Below, piece by piece: positions 17,903 through 26,590 of a stretch of 64,000 nt of DNA; position 1 is the first letter of the stretch, and each line of letters opens with the position of its first letter. The position numbers and the translations under genes are program-made. The stretch lies in the NCBI RefSeq assembly GCF_000473995.1, contig NC_022571.1, forward strand, positions 1,700,501 through 1,764,500. Reading direction: 5' to 3'. The DNA is from Clostridium saccharobutylicum DSM 13864. GTDB taxonomy: Bacteria > Bacillota > Clostridia > Clostridiales > Clostridiaceae. Below the pieces are notes generated by a model. The model was not told the origin of the DNA. It did not search any database and worked only from the letters and a program-made list of their open reading frames with translations.

Positions 17903-18394
17903 ATGGTCAATATAAAATATAATGCTTTATATACGGATAATTTAGGATGTGAGAAGGCAGTAGTATACTTTTCTAAAAAAGGACTTCAGTTAGAAATAAG
18001 AGGTTGTAGTTTTGAAAACGAATACTTAGATTTTGATTTTGTAGCTAAATCTTCAAACGAAGCAAAAAATCTTTTCTATATGAAAGATAATGAATTAATA
18101 GATTATGTTCTAGATATAAAAATACCATTGATTTTGACGCATAGTAATGCGGAATATTCAGAAAAGTTTTTATTAAGTGTAGAAAGACATAGAAATCATT
18201 ATAAAAATACTCTATCTTTTTTATCAAAAGATAGAAATTATAGTGTTAAAGGATATGATCTAGAAGAACTATTTTTAAAAATGAAAAGAGAATTACCAAA
18301 GGGATATAATATAAAAAGTTATCTTTTATCTATATTTGACAATAAAGAAGAAAATAATAGATTTGATAATATATTTCAAGAATCAGTTCTCTGA
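17903..18394 (+). CDS. hypothetical protein, 163 aa
   Basis: I do not recognise this soluble 163-aa protein. It is predicted mixed alpha/beta: the N-terminal half has short strands (KAVVYFSKKGLQLEIRG), the C-terminal half is charged and helical (LEELFLKMKRELPKGYNIK). There is no signal peptide or membrane segment. AAGGAGG precedes the ATG and a strong terminator follows, so it is a real single-gene unit. Codon use matches its neighbours. Confidence 0.75.
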   Translation: MVNIKYNALYTDNLGCEKAVVYFSKKGLQLEIRGCSFENEYLDFDFVAKSSNEAKNLFYMKDNELIDYVLDIKIPLILTHSNAEYSEKFLLSVERHRNHYKNTLSFLSKDRNYSVKGYDLEELFLKMKRELPKGYNIKSYLLSIFDNKEENNRFDNIFQESVL

Positions 18395-18421
18395 CTAAAT
18401 TAAAAATAAAGTTATAAGAAA

Positions 18422-18462
18422 AAAGTTGTTTTAGATTTCATTAAAAAGCTAAAACAACTTTT
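18422..18462 (+). terminator. intrinsic terminator
   Basis: AAAGTTGTTTTAG pairs with CTAAAACAACTTT, followed by T residues. The 18463-18711 gap is A+T-rich with nothing else recognisable. Confidence 0.85.
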
Positions 18463-18711
18463 ATGGTTAATTAACGCAATTTAGAAGTTCATAATCATTT
18501 ATTATTATTGCTCAAAATACAAAAAATATTCAACAATAAATATTAAAATATATAATTTTAGCAAAAATATATATTACATAGTAAAAGAATTTATGTTAAA
18601 TTAGAATTAGTAATTAAATTTAAGTGTATAATTTATGTGAAAAATCTATATAATAAGCTTAGTCAGATAATAGTCAAGAGTTAATAGTTAACTGTTAGTG
18701 GTGATAAAAAC

Positions 18712-19188
18712 ATGGGATATAATGTAATAGATTTAATAGATAAAGCGATAAAGATTGAGCAACAAAGAAAAAATATAATTATGAATGCTATGAGAAAAGA
18801 TAGTAATTATCCTAATATAAGATTAATATCCAAAATATTAGTAGATCAAGGAGATAAAAGAATTAATTACTATGAAAAGATAAAGGAAGAAACAAAGAAT
18901 AAAGATCTTGAAGACATTGATTTTATGACATATGATAAAATATCTTTTCTAATAAATGAATTTAATAAGAAAATTTATATAACAGAAGCAAAAAATCCAA
19001 AGGAATACATATTATTTTCACTTGAGTTAGCTAGGGATAAGTATTCATTATTTATTGATATCCAAGGTAGATTATTTAACAATACTAAAAATAAGAATAC
19101 AAAGACGTATGAAGTATTATCAAAGATAATTGAAGTTGTAAGTAAACAAATAGATACACTTGAAAAAACTATACAATATATTCATTAA
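18712..19188 (+). CDS. hypothetical helical protein, 158 aa
   Basis: A 158-aa protein predicted almost entirely alpha-helical. The helix pattern (IDLIDKAIKIEQQRKNII; YILFSLELARDKYSLFID; VLSKIIEVVSKQIDTLE) recalls ferritin-like/rubrerythrin four-helix bundles, but the paired Glu and ExxH iron ligands are not in place, so no di-iron role is claimed. There is no export signal. The ATG at 18712 has a modest GGTGAT site upstream. It converges on aspA with a shared bidirectional terminator. Confidence 0.7.
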   Translation: MGYNVIDLIDKAIKIEQQRKNIIMNAMRKDSNYPNIRLISKILVDQGDKRINYYEKIKEETKNKDLEDIDFMTYDKISFLINEFNKKIYITEAKNPKEYILFSLELARDKYSLFIDIQGRLFNNTKNKNTKTYEVLSKIIEVVSKQIDTLEKTIQYIH

Positions 19189-19192
19189 ATAT

Positions 19193-19249
19193 AAAAAAGA
19201 TTTATGAACTGTAGTTAATTATTTTAATTACAGTTCATAAATCTTTTTT
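19193..19249. terminator. bidirectional terminator
   Basis: GATTTATGAACTGTA pairs with TACAGTTCATAAATC, with A and T runs on the outer sides, so it works for both convergent genes. Its right edge touches the aspA stop codon. Confidence 0.9.
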
Positions 19250-20678
19250 ATATTGCTTTAATAATATTTAATTTTGATTTTTCAAATGAAGAACGATCAA
19301 TTTCTGTCATTGAAATAGGGTTTAAGATTTGTTCTAGTTCATCAGCACTTAAGATTTTTTCGCTTAATACAAGTTCTTTAACTGATTTTCTAGATTTTAA
19401 CGCTTTTTTTGCAATTTCAGCAGCTTTTTTATAACCAATATAAGGGCAAAGAGCTGTTGAAATTCCAACACTACTTTCTAAAAGTTCTTTACATCTATCT
19501 TCATTAGCTGTGATTCCTGAAATACAATTATCAGTTAAAGTTTTAGTAGCATTTTGAAGTGTTTCTATAGATTCAAATAAATTATAGAATAACACAGGCT
19601 CAAAAGCATTAAGTTCTAATTGGCCAGCTTCTGCAGCCATTGTTATAGTGAAGTCATTCCCAATAATGTTAAAAGCAACTTGTGAAACTACTTCGGGAAT
19701 AACTGGATTTACCTTACCTGGCATAATTGATGATCCGTTTTGCATAGATGGTAAATTAATTTCATTCAAACCAGTTTTAGGTCCACTTGATAATAATCGT
19801 AAATCATTAGCCATTTTAGAAAGGTTAACAGCACATGTTTTTAAAATTCCTGAAACACAAACAAATCCATCAAGATTTTGAGTAGCATCGATTAAATCTT
19901 TTGATTGAACTACTTTAAGTCCAGTTACTTTTTGAATATTATCAGCTATATTGCATAAATATTCTGGACTAACATTGATGGAAGTACCAATAGCTGTAGC
20001 TCCAATATTTACTGTCAGCATTTCCTCCTGAACTTTTTTTAAACGTGTTACATCACGTTTTATCATTGATGCAAATGCATGAAATGATTGTCCGAGTCTA
20101 ATAGGAACAGCATCTTGAAGTTGGGTACGTCCCATTTTTATAATATTATTGAATTCTAGCGATTTTAGTTCAAGTACATTGCACAAACGTTGAAGTTCAT
20201 TAATTGCTTTTGGAAGTAATTTTAAAATTGTAAGTTTTCCAGCAGTAGGAAAAACATCATTAGTAGATTGAGCCATGTTTACATGATCATTTGGATGAAC
20301 TATGCTATAATCGCCTTTATTTCCTCCAAGTAATTCAATAGCACGATTTGCGATAACTTCATTTGCATTCATATTAGCAGAAGTTCCAGCGCCTCCTTGA
20401 ATAGCATCGACTATGAATTCATCGTGGAGTTTGCCACAAATAATTTCATCGCAAGCATTAATAATTGCATTAGCAATTGTAGGAGGTAAAAGATTAGCAT
20501 TTTTATTAGTAATAGCAGCAGCTTTTTTTACCTCAGCAAGACTTATGATTAGTTCTGGATGAATTGCTTTTTTAGTAATATTAAAATTTTGCTTAGCTCT
20601 TAAAGATTGGACTCCATAATATGCATTGGCAGGTACACTCATACTTCCTATTGAATCAAATTCTATTCTTGTTTCCAT
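19248..20678 (-). CDS. aspA: aspartate ammonia-lyase
   Basis: A 476-aa member of the fumarase/aspartase superfamily, converting L-aspartate to fumarate and ammonia. The superfamily signature GSSIMPGKVNPV is present near 318, along with AQSTNDVFPTA near 140 and GRTQLQDAVP near 187. The N-terminus (ETRIEFDSIGSMSVPANAYY) is aspartase-like rather than fumarase-like. The ATG has AGGAAT upstream. It is divergent from an Lrp/AsnC-type regulator 660 bp away, which may respond to amino acids and control it; no operator could be assigned. Confidence 0.93.
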   Translation of the reverse strand: METRIEFDSIGSMSVPANAYYGVQSLRAKQNFNITKKAIHPELIISLAEVKKAAAITNKNANLLPPTIANAIINACDEIICGKLHDEFIVDAIQGGAGTSANMNANEVIANRAIELLGGNKGDYSIVHPNDHVNMAQSTNDVFPTAGKLTILKLLPKAINELQRLCNVLELKSLEFNNIIKMGRTQLQDAVPIRLGQSFHAFASMIKRDVTRLKKVQEEMLTVNIGATAIGTSINVSPEYLCNIADNIQKVTGLKVVQSKDLIDATQNLDGFVCVSGILKTCAVNLSKMANDLRLLSSGPKTGLNEINLPSMQNGSSIMPGKVNPVIPEVVSQVAFNIIGNDFTITMAAEAGQLELNAFEPVLFYNLFESIETLQNATKTLTDNCISGITANEDRCKELLESSVGISTALCPYIGYKKAAEIAKKALKSRKSVKELVLSEKILSADELEQILNPISMTEIDRSSFEKSKLNIIKAI

Positions 20679-21341
20679 TTAAAATTCCTCGCTTCCATCA
20701 TTTTGTTATTTATGATTAACAAATAATATAAATTTCTTTTATAATAATAATTGTTATAAATCTAAATAAATAAGCTTTAGGTAAATTTTATATAATTAGT
20801 ATTTAGATTTATAATTTCAAATTTATTTTGTTGACAATTGAAGATTAACACCCTTTAAAATCAAAGTAAATATTAAAACAATAATTGTGAATAAAAATTA
20901 AAAATGATTAGGGTATACTTAATTTAAATTAATGAATATATAAATTCACTTAATTTTATAAAGGGAATTATTCTAAGAGAAATACGAATTATTTTAAAAA
21001 AAATACAGATATAGTTCGAGAAAAGCTTAGAAATTAATAGAATTATTCTGTAAGTTATAATTGAAAATCCTAAATTAGCGATGTAATTCTAGATTTATAA
21101 TTTTAATATAAGAGAATAAAAAATATTGTATCAATAAGAATTAATATTTTTAACTAAAGCAGTAAAAAACTATTGTCAAATTTGATAAAAAACTTTATTA
21201 TATAAATATAGAAGTGAATTTAGAAAATATATATAAATAAATTAATAAAATAACGCAAAGAAGCGTATCGATAATTTTAAATTATTTGATATGTTTTTTT
21301 TATTATTGCATTGTTTATATAATAAATAGGAGTGTTTATTT
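20679..21341. other. 663-bp divergent intergenic region
   Basis: No coding signal is seen. It is extremely A+T-rich. A candidate promoter for the Lrp-type gene is TTGTCA (21173-21178), 17 bp, TATTAT (21196-21201), giving a leader of about 135 nt. The size and position suit regulatory DNA for aspA and the regulator, but I see no convincing repeat. Confidence 0.5.
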
Positions 21342-21794
21342 ATGGATAAAATTGATTTTAAGATTATTGAACTTTTACAGAAAAATGCAAGATACCCATT
21401 AAAGCATTTAGCAGAACAAGTATTTCTATCAACTCCTGCTGTTTCTGCACGTATTGAAAAGTTAGAAGAAGCGGGTGTTATTACAGGATATTCAGCTCAT
21501 GTAGATCCGTTAAAACTCGGATATAATATTAAAGCATTCATTAATTTAGAAGTGTCGCCAAAACAAAAACCTGAATTCTATCCTTTTATAGCAGCATGCC
21601 CCAATGTACTTGAATGTAATTGTGTAACAGGAAAGTATTCAATGCTTATTAAAGTAGCTTATCATACTACATTAGAATTGGATGCATTTATTGGGGAATT
21701 GCAAAAATTTGGACATACAGAAACCCAAATAGTATTTTCTACAGCTGTAGAGCATAGGGGAATTGATGTGACATCTGAGGAATCACGTAAGTAA
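21342..21794 (+). CDS. Lrp/AsnC family transcriptional regulator
   Basis: A 150-aa feast/famine regulator. Residues 1-50 are the AsnC helix-turn-helix (KIDFKIIELLQKNARYPL...STPAVSARIEKLEEAGVI), and residues 60-145 the RAM ligand-binding domain (VLECNCVTGKYSMLIKVA). Such proteins form octamers and sense amino acids. It is divergent from aspartate ammonia-lyase, so aspartate catabolism is a reasonable guess for the target. The ATG at 21342 follows AGGAGTG. Confidence 0.92.
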   Translation: MDKIDFKIIELLQKNARYPLKHLAEQVFLSTPAVSARIEKLEEAGVITGYSAHVDPLKLGYNIKAFINLEVSPKQKPEFYPFIAACPNVLECNCVTGKYSMLIKVAYHTTLELDAFIGELQKFGHTETQIVFSTAVEHRGIDVTSEESRK

Positions 21795-21811
21795 ATAATA
21801 TTGAAATAAAA

Positions 21812-21882
21812 TTAGGGAGCTTATAACTTTTGCATGCATTAAGTACAAGCAATTAAAGTTTAAGCTTCCTAATATTATTTTT
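21812..21882. terminator. convergent terminator
   Basis: TTAGGGAGCTTATAACTTT pairs with AAAGTTTAAGCTTCCTAA, followed by a T-rich tail on the plus strand that overlaps the end of the methyltransferase gene. Confidence 0.8.
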
Positions 21883-22600
21883 TACAAACTAAAATTATAG
21901 GTAAAGATTTATCTTTATTAAATGCACAACCATTAAATCTTCCATAAAGATGCACATCTCTAAATCCACATTTACGGATTATAGAAATCAAATTAGAGCT
22001 AGTTAGTGGTAGAAGAGAAACTGTATTTTTAAATTCTTGATTATCCCTGGTTTTTAAAATCGTATTGAATAAAATTCTATTATTTTCTTTTTCATATTGT
22101 CTAATAAACTCGATTCCTGCTTCATCATTCTTTATAGTAGGCAGTTCTTTAATATCATGATTTAATATTCTATCGTAATTTATGATTTGAATAATTAGGT
22201 TACCATTATGTTTCAATAAATTATACATATCTTTAAGCGAAACATATATCTCATCTATATTTTTTAAATGAACTAGTGAATTGCCTATGCAAAATATTCC
22301 TGAAAAATCATTTTCTTTGAAATTTTCTTTTAAAGAAAGCATATTAGCTACTTGGAAATTTATATTTAAATGCATTCTTTTGGCTTTATCTTTAGCCTTT
22401 TTTATCATTTCTTTTTCCAAATCTACACCAATAACGTTATAATTATTTTGTGTTAGCTGTATAGTATATTCACCACTGCCACAAGCTACATCTAGTATTG
22501 AATCTCTATTTTTTAGGTGATTTAAAAGAAAAGTTAGTGTAGTTGTATTAGGGGGAAATATATCATTATAATATTTTGATAGTTCATTGTAAAATTCCAT
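21875..22600 (-). CDS. class I SAM-dependent methyltransferase
   Basis: A 241-aa cytoplasmic methyltransferase. Motif I is ILDVACGSGEYTIQL near 38, motif II NVIGVDLEKEMI near 58, and the post-II segment FSGIFCIGNSLVHLKN near 100. It resembles stand-alone Methyltransf_25/11 small-molecule methyltransferases; the substrate is unknown. It starts at ATG 22600 behind a weak GAGGATGATCC region. It is a single gene convergent with the Lrp-type regulator. Confidence 0.85.
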   Translation of the reverse strand: MEFYNELSKYYNDIFPPNTTTLTFLLNHLKNRDSILDVACGSGEYTIQLTQNNYNVIGVDLEKEMIKKAKDKAKRMHLNINFQVANMLSLKENFKENDFSGIFCIGNSLVHLKNIDEIYVSLKDMYNLLKHNGNLIIQIINYDRILNHDIKELPTIKNDEAGIEFIRQYEKENNRILFNTILKTRDNQEFKNTVSLLPLTSSNLISIIRKCGFRDVHLYGRFNGCAFNKDKSLPIILVCKK

Positions 22601-22654
22601 AGGATCATCCTCTCATGCTTTTTATTAATTTTAAGAAATAAATACAAGTACATT

Positions 22655-22703
22655 TTAGGTACATGAAAATAAATAATAAGTTTAAATTTTTGAATGTGCC
22701 TTA
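22655..22703. repeat. family-1 minimal copy (internal deletion)
   Basis: TTAGGTACATGAAAATAAAT and the terminal GAATGTGCCTTA are almost joined, leaving a 49-bp remnant. The rest of 22704-23071 is A+T-rich; a GAATAATAG...CTAATTATTC dyad lies just upstream of the next gene. Confidence 0.6.
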
Positions 22704-23071
22704 ATTGATATTCTAGTACTTTAAAACATAAAAGCTTAAATAACTATTTGCAAGAAATAGTTTCCCTAGTAAATAGTAAAAATATTATAACACAAACAAT
22801 AATTTTTAACACATATACTCAAGTTATTAAATACTAGTTCTAAGTAATTACTTAAAACAATGTAATATTTTAAATTTTTAAATCATAAAATTAAGTAAGT
22901 ATAAATAAAGGAGAATGTGATTAAGTATATTTTATGATTATAAATAATCACTAAGAATATGAATTTATTAGGGATTATCTAGTGTGAAACTTTGGTTATT
23001 CGCATCTTCTAAAGGGAATAATAGCTTAATTATTCTAGCAGAGCAATTTTTAATAATAAGGAGGATATATT

Positions 23072-23302
23072 TTGAGTGAATACGATGATAAGCTGAATGA
23101 AAATAAGAATATAATTCTTAGGAACATAGAGCAAGGTAAACAAGCCGGTGTTAATAAAGTTTCTGCTGTTTTTGCAATAAGTAAACGAGATGAATTTCGT
23201 AAAAGTATGGTTACAGATTTGGCAATATGGCTAATAACTGATGGATATAAGGTATCACTTAAAGAAGGAGAACTAGAGATTTTAACTATAGAATGGGATT
23301 AA
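23072..23302 (+). CDS. hypothetical protein, 76 aa
   Basis: A 76-aa protein that I do not recognise. The N-terminal half is a charged helix (DDKLNENKNIILRNIEQG), the C-terminal half a possible helix-strand unit ending GELEILTIEWD. The start is TTG at 23072, well placed after AAGGAGG. There is no export signal. A hairpin (AAGGTTTATA/TATAAACCTT, 23431-23489) lies downstream and may end the transcript. Confidence 0.65.
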   Translation: MSEYDDKLNENKNIILRNIEQGKQAGVNKVSAVFAISKRDEFRKSMVTDLAIWLITDGYKVSLKEGELEILTIEWD

Positions 23303-23550
23303 AGATATAAAAAGTGTCTTGTATCTCTTACATAAACAGAGATATAATAAATAAAAAATATTTAAATTTTAAAAATATAATAAAAGTATCATTAAATTAT
23401 ATGATATAATATTCAAACAGTTGTTACAAGAAGGTTTATAGTTTGGCATATATATGTATATACAATCTTATGTCATGCGTATAAACCTTTAATTTATTAA
23501 TTAATAAAAATACAATATTGAATTTCTTTATATATAAATTATATTAAATA

Positions 23551-23664
23551 ATGAGGAACATTTTAAGTATTGCAACGCAAACAAATTTTTTAGCCTTGAA
23601 TGCTGTAATTACAGCGGAAAATAGATTTGTAGTAGTTAATATAAGAAATCGAAAAAATTATTAA
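23551..23664 (+). pseudogene. remnant of a methyl-accepting chemotaxis protein signalling tip
   Basis: An open stretch from ATG 23551 to TAA 23664 reads ILSIATQTNFLALNAVITAE and then FVVVNIR. This matches the highly conserved hairpin tip of MCP cytoplasmic domains (I..IA.QTNLLALNA.IEAARAGE...GFAVVA.EIR), but the RAGEAGKG part is missing and no MCP sequence is seen on either side. With no ribosome binding site and only 37 codons it is a decayed fragment, not a working gene. Confidence 0.75.
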
Positions 23665-23793
23665 GATTAAAAGAATTTTCTTAGTTAAATATCAAAATCT
23701 AAGATTAAACAAAGATTAAATAAGAATTTTAAAGTTTGAAATAAAAGTCACATATTTATATAATTACATTATATAATGAAAGGGATGAATGCT

Positions 23794-24093
23794 ATGAAAG
23801 TTGAATTTTGTCTTGTGAGTAGTGGAGATATTGTATTTACAAAAGAGTCTAAGGATTTAAAAGATGTAATAAATATCATTACTAAAATAGGAACAGAAAT
23901 AAATTTATTTTTTAGCAAGGATGATTTCATTCACGGATATGTACAAAGTGTAATGTATGTAGTAAATGCAGAGAACAATAATGAAAGTTTAAGAATATAC
24001 TTTTCAAAAGATTATGTTACAGCTAAACAAAAAGATAGAATATCAGCAGAACATATAAGTGCTACAAAAATAAGCGAAAAGAGTAAAAAGTAA
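23794..24093 (+). CDS. hypothetical protein, 99 aa
   Basis: A 99-aa soluble protein, not recognised. It begins KVEFCLVSSGDIVFT and has an alternating strand/helix pattern with a charged, lysine-rich C-terminus. The ATG at 23794 is preferred because AAAGGG lies upstream; the in-frame ATG at 23776 precedes that site. A terminator at 24102-24140 closes the unit. Confidence 0.65.
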   Translation: MKVEFCLVSSGDIVFTKESKDLKDVINIITKIGTEINLFFSKDDFIHGYVQSVMYVVNAENNNESLRIYFSKDYVTAKQKDRISAEHISATKISEKSKK

Positions 24094-24101
24094 TAAAATT
24101 T

Positions 24102-24140
24102 AAAGCAGTATGTAGGAAAAACTTACTTACTGCTTTTATT
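24102..24140 (+). terminator. intrinsic terminator
   Basis: AAAGCAGTA pairs with TACTGCTTT and T residues follow. Confidence 0.75.
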
Positions 24141-24354
24141 GTATTTGTAATATATTTAGATTATATACCAATAATTTATGATAACATTAAGCTTTATTTA
24201 AGTAGTGATTTTATTAAAATGTGATAAAATAATATCTGTAATGTATACTAATAAAAATATAATAAATTAGATGAGCCTAATAAATAAATTAGTTTGATTT
24301 AATTGATTATATTTAAGACAACATAGAAGTGCAAATAAAAAGGAGATATATATA

Positions 24355-25239
24355 ATGAGAAAACGAAGACGGAAAAAAAGAAGAAGCAATAAAAAGTTTA
24401 TTAGAATAAGTCAAATAATGATTGGAATAATTTTAGTTGTAGGTATTATTATTGGCTTTAATCAATATAGAATAAATAAAGATAAAGTTGTTTATTCAAA
24501 TGATGTAGCCAATGGACAATCATCAGATAGTGATAATCAAAGTAATGAAGTAACAGCTGCAAATGATAATAAGGGAGTACCAGTGCTTTGCTTTCATTCC
24601 ATAAGTGATGATCCAAAAGCAAAAAGTTCAATTGTTATTCCAAAAGATAAATTTAAACAAGACCTTCAAGCTGTTAAAGACTATGGTTATACAACTTTAA
24701 CAATAGCTCAATTAAATGATTATTTGTTTAATAACAAGCCTATTCCTAAAAAAAGTGTTATTATAAGTTTTGATGATGGATATAAGGATAATTATACAAA
24801 TGCGTTTCCTATATTAAAGGAATTAAATATGAATGCAACAATTTTTGTTATATCAAGTTATTTAGATGGGCAAGTTTATATGACACCTGATGAAGTAAAA
24901 GAGTTAAGTAATTATGGAATTGATATAGAATCTCATACATTTGATCATAAGCAACTTTCTACATTATCTTATGATGAACAATATAAGGAATTGAAAGATT
25001 CAAAAGATTCATTAGAAAAACTTATTGGCAAACCTGTGACTGCAATTGCGTATCCAGAAGGAAAGTATAATGATGATACAAAAAAAGCTGTTGTTGAAGC
25101 AGGATATTCTATGGGATTTACTATAGAGAGAGGATATGCAGATAAAGATGATAGTCGTGTTCTGCTAAATAGAATCTGTATAGATTATACATATAAACCT
25201 TCTGATATTAAAAAAGTTTTAGAAAATTTGCGTAAGTAA
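24355..25239 (+). CDS. membrane-anchored polysaccharide deacetylase (NodB domain)
   Basis: A 294-aa protein: a very basic cytoplasmic start (RKRRRKKRRS), one membrane helix (about residues 20-40), a Ser/Asn/Asp-rich linker and a NodB deacetylase domain (about 75-290). Catalytic motifs are SFDDGYKDNY near 140 (base and metal Asp), SHTFDHKQL near 196 (H-x3-H zinc ligands) and AYPEGKYN. It should remove N- or O-acetyl groups from wall peptidoglycan or another polysaccharide outside the membrane. The ATG follows AAAGGAG. Confidence 0.9.
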   Translation: MRKRRRKKRRSNKKFIRISQIMIGIILVVGIIIGFNQYRINKDKVVYSNDVANGQSSDSDNQSNEVTAANDNKGVPVLCFHSISDDPKAKSSIVIPKDKFKQDLQAVKDYGYTTLTIAQLNDYLFNNKPIPKKSVIISFDDGYKDNYTNAFPILKELNMNATIFVISSYLDGQVYMTPDEVKELSNYGIDIESHTFDHKQLSTLSYDEQYKELKDSKDSLEKLIGKPVTAIAYPEGKYNDDTKKAVVEAGYSMGFTIERGYADKDDSRVLLNRICIDYTYKPSDIKKVLENLRK

Positions 25240-25281
25240 TTTGTAATAACTAAATGTTTTTGATTAGTTAGTTTAATAAAC

Positions 25282-25442
25282 AAGGCGCAATCAAATAAAT
25301 AGCAAGTCTATTTGCCAGCCTATTTTCAATCATTCTTCTTCGGTAAATTGACCTAATAGCCAGCTATAAGGACAATTTTCATCCTTGCCTGATGAAAAAT
25401 ATCCATGGCAACTTTGGAATTGTTATTTATTTTCATGTGCTA
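25282..25442. repeat. family-1 element, full length (subfamily A)
   Basis: It begins AAGGCGCAATCAAATAAAT and ends TTATTTATTTTCATGTGCT, about 160 bp. The inside (TTCTTCGGTAAATTGACC, GGACAATTTTC, CCTTGCCTGATGAAAAATA) matches the reverse complement of the copy at 36954-37117 over its whole length. Confidence 0.85.
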
Positions 25443-25443
25443 A

Positions 25444-25492
25444 AAATAGCTATAATAATGAAAAAAATTCATTATTATAGCTATTTTTATTT
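25444..25492. terminator. bidirectional terminator
   Basis: AATAGCTATAATAATGAA pairs with TTCATTATTATAGCTATT, with flanking A and T runs, between convergent genes. Confidence 0.85.
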
Positions 25493-25509
25493 TAAGTATT
25501 ACAACAAAA

Positions 25510-25950
25510 TTAATCTATAATTTTCAATTCATTTTTGATATTAAATAATTCTTTTTCTGCTTGCTGCATCTTATGTGTTATAAAATTTAAGTCATTTGAA
25601 AGAGTTGTCATTTTATGTGATGAATCAACACTTAAATTAGATATAGCTGTAGATAAGTTAGTAAGCTCATTTTCTAGGTTATTTAATTTATCATTAAGAA
25701 TAGTTGTATCGCTATTTTGTTTATTTTTTATGAGTTCCTCAGTTAATAATTTTTTATGTTCTGTAAACAAACTTAAATCTTTGCTAATTTGTTCTAGAAT
25801 GGTATTATTTTTTTCAATTTTATTATTTAAATTTGAAATAGCGCATTTCATGGTTGTTATTTCAAAATGTATTCCATCAAACTTATTATTAATTTCTGAT
25901 GATATTTTATTCATCAAGTCAAATAACTCATTATTATCATCAAATGTCAA
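25510..25950 (-). CDS. hypothetical coiled-coil protein
   Basis: A 146-aa protein that is nearly all coiled coil: heptad-like Leu/Ile spacing runs from about residue 10 to the end (KISSEINNKFDGIHFEIT; LNNKIEKNNTILEQISKDL). There is no membrane segment. The TTG at 25950 is chosen because AGAGGAG lies 8 nt upstream; the more distal ATG would have that site inside the gene. Function unknown; possibly structural or a partner-binding protein. Phage-like and spore proteins can look like this, but nothing nearby supports either. Confidence 0.6.
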   Translation of the reverse strand: MTFDDNNELFDLMNKISSEINNKFDGIHFEITTMKCAISNLNNKIEKNNTILEQISKDLSLFTEHKKLLTEELIKNKQNSDTTILNDKLNNLENELTNLSTAISNLSVDSSHKMTTLSNDLNFITHKMQQAEKELFNIKNELKIID

Positions 25951-26209
25951 AATACCATCTCCTCTAAAAATAATCATAATTTTTAAGTTACTTTTTCATA
26001 TGTATTTTAATTTATGTAAATATCATAAAAATTATTACATAATATAATTATAATAGATAAACTAAAAAAGTATATATATTATATTATGCCAAATAATATA
26101 AAAAACAGAGATTTTTATATTGAGACGAATATATAATATAATTTTGTGGAAATAATAAATGCTAGTACGAATGAAAGCTGTATAAAAAGCATAAAATATT
26201 CTGTAAAAA

Positions 26210-26238
26210 TTGACAAAAGCTTTTATAAATTATAGAAT
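26210..26238 (+). promoter_or_regulatory. sigma-A promoter for ACT/UPF0210 operon
   Basis: TTGACA (26210-26215), 17 bp, TAGAAT (26233-26238), about 65 bp upstream of the ACT-domain gene. The rest of 25951-26306 shows no gene. Confidence 0.7.
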
Positions 26239-26306
26239 AAGATAAAATAAAAATACAAAAAAATATTTTAATATCTTAATAAAAATATGAATGGAGACGA
26301 TAAGCA

Positions 26307-26576
26307 ATGAAGGCAATATTAACAGTAATTGGGCAAGATAAAGTTGGTATTATAGCAGGAGTTAGTCAAAAAATGTTGGAGTTTAACATAAATATTTTAG
26401 ATGTTAACCAAACTATAATGCAGGAGTTTTTTACTATGATGATGGTATTGGATTGTAAAGATATGAAAGGTAGCTTTGAAGATATACATAAGGCTTTAGC
26501 TGATGAAGGAAAAAGACTTGGGGTAGATATAAAGATTCAAAGAGAAGAAATATTTAAATCAATGCATACATTATAA
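26307..26576 (+). CDS. ACT domain protein (UPF0237 type)
   Basis: An 89-aa single ACT domain (AILTVIGQDKVGIIAGVS, beta-alpha-beta-beta-alpha-beta), similar to the UPF0237/YwqF group. It lies 14 bp upstream of the UPF0210 gene, and this pairing is conserved in Firmicutes and other bacteria. ACT domains bind amino acids or other small ligands, so it probably regulates or partners the UPF0210 protein. GGAGACGA lies upstream of the ATG. Confidence 0.92.
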   Translation: MKAILTVIGQDKVGIIAGVSQKMLEFNINILDVNQTIMQEFFTMMMVLDCKDMKGSFEDIHKALADEGKRLGVDIKIQREEIFKSMHTL

Positions 26577-26590
26577 TATAGGAGGAACTT

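Noticed and set aside
18712-19188. Rubrerythrin or ferritin
   Set aside because: The helix pattern is similar, but the paired Glu and ExxH iron ligands are missing.
20679-21341. Hidden gene or riboswitch in the long aspA-lrp gap
   Set aside because: No frame with a ribosome binding site and no recognisable RNA motif were found; it looks like A/T-rich regulatory DNA.
25510-25950. Prophage tail or tape-measure fragment
   Set aside because: The coiled-coil protein is isolated and there are no other phage genes nearby.
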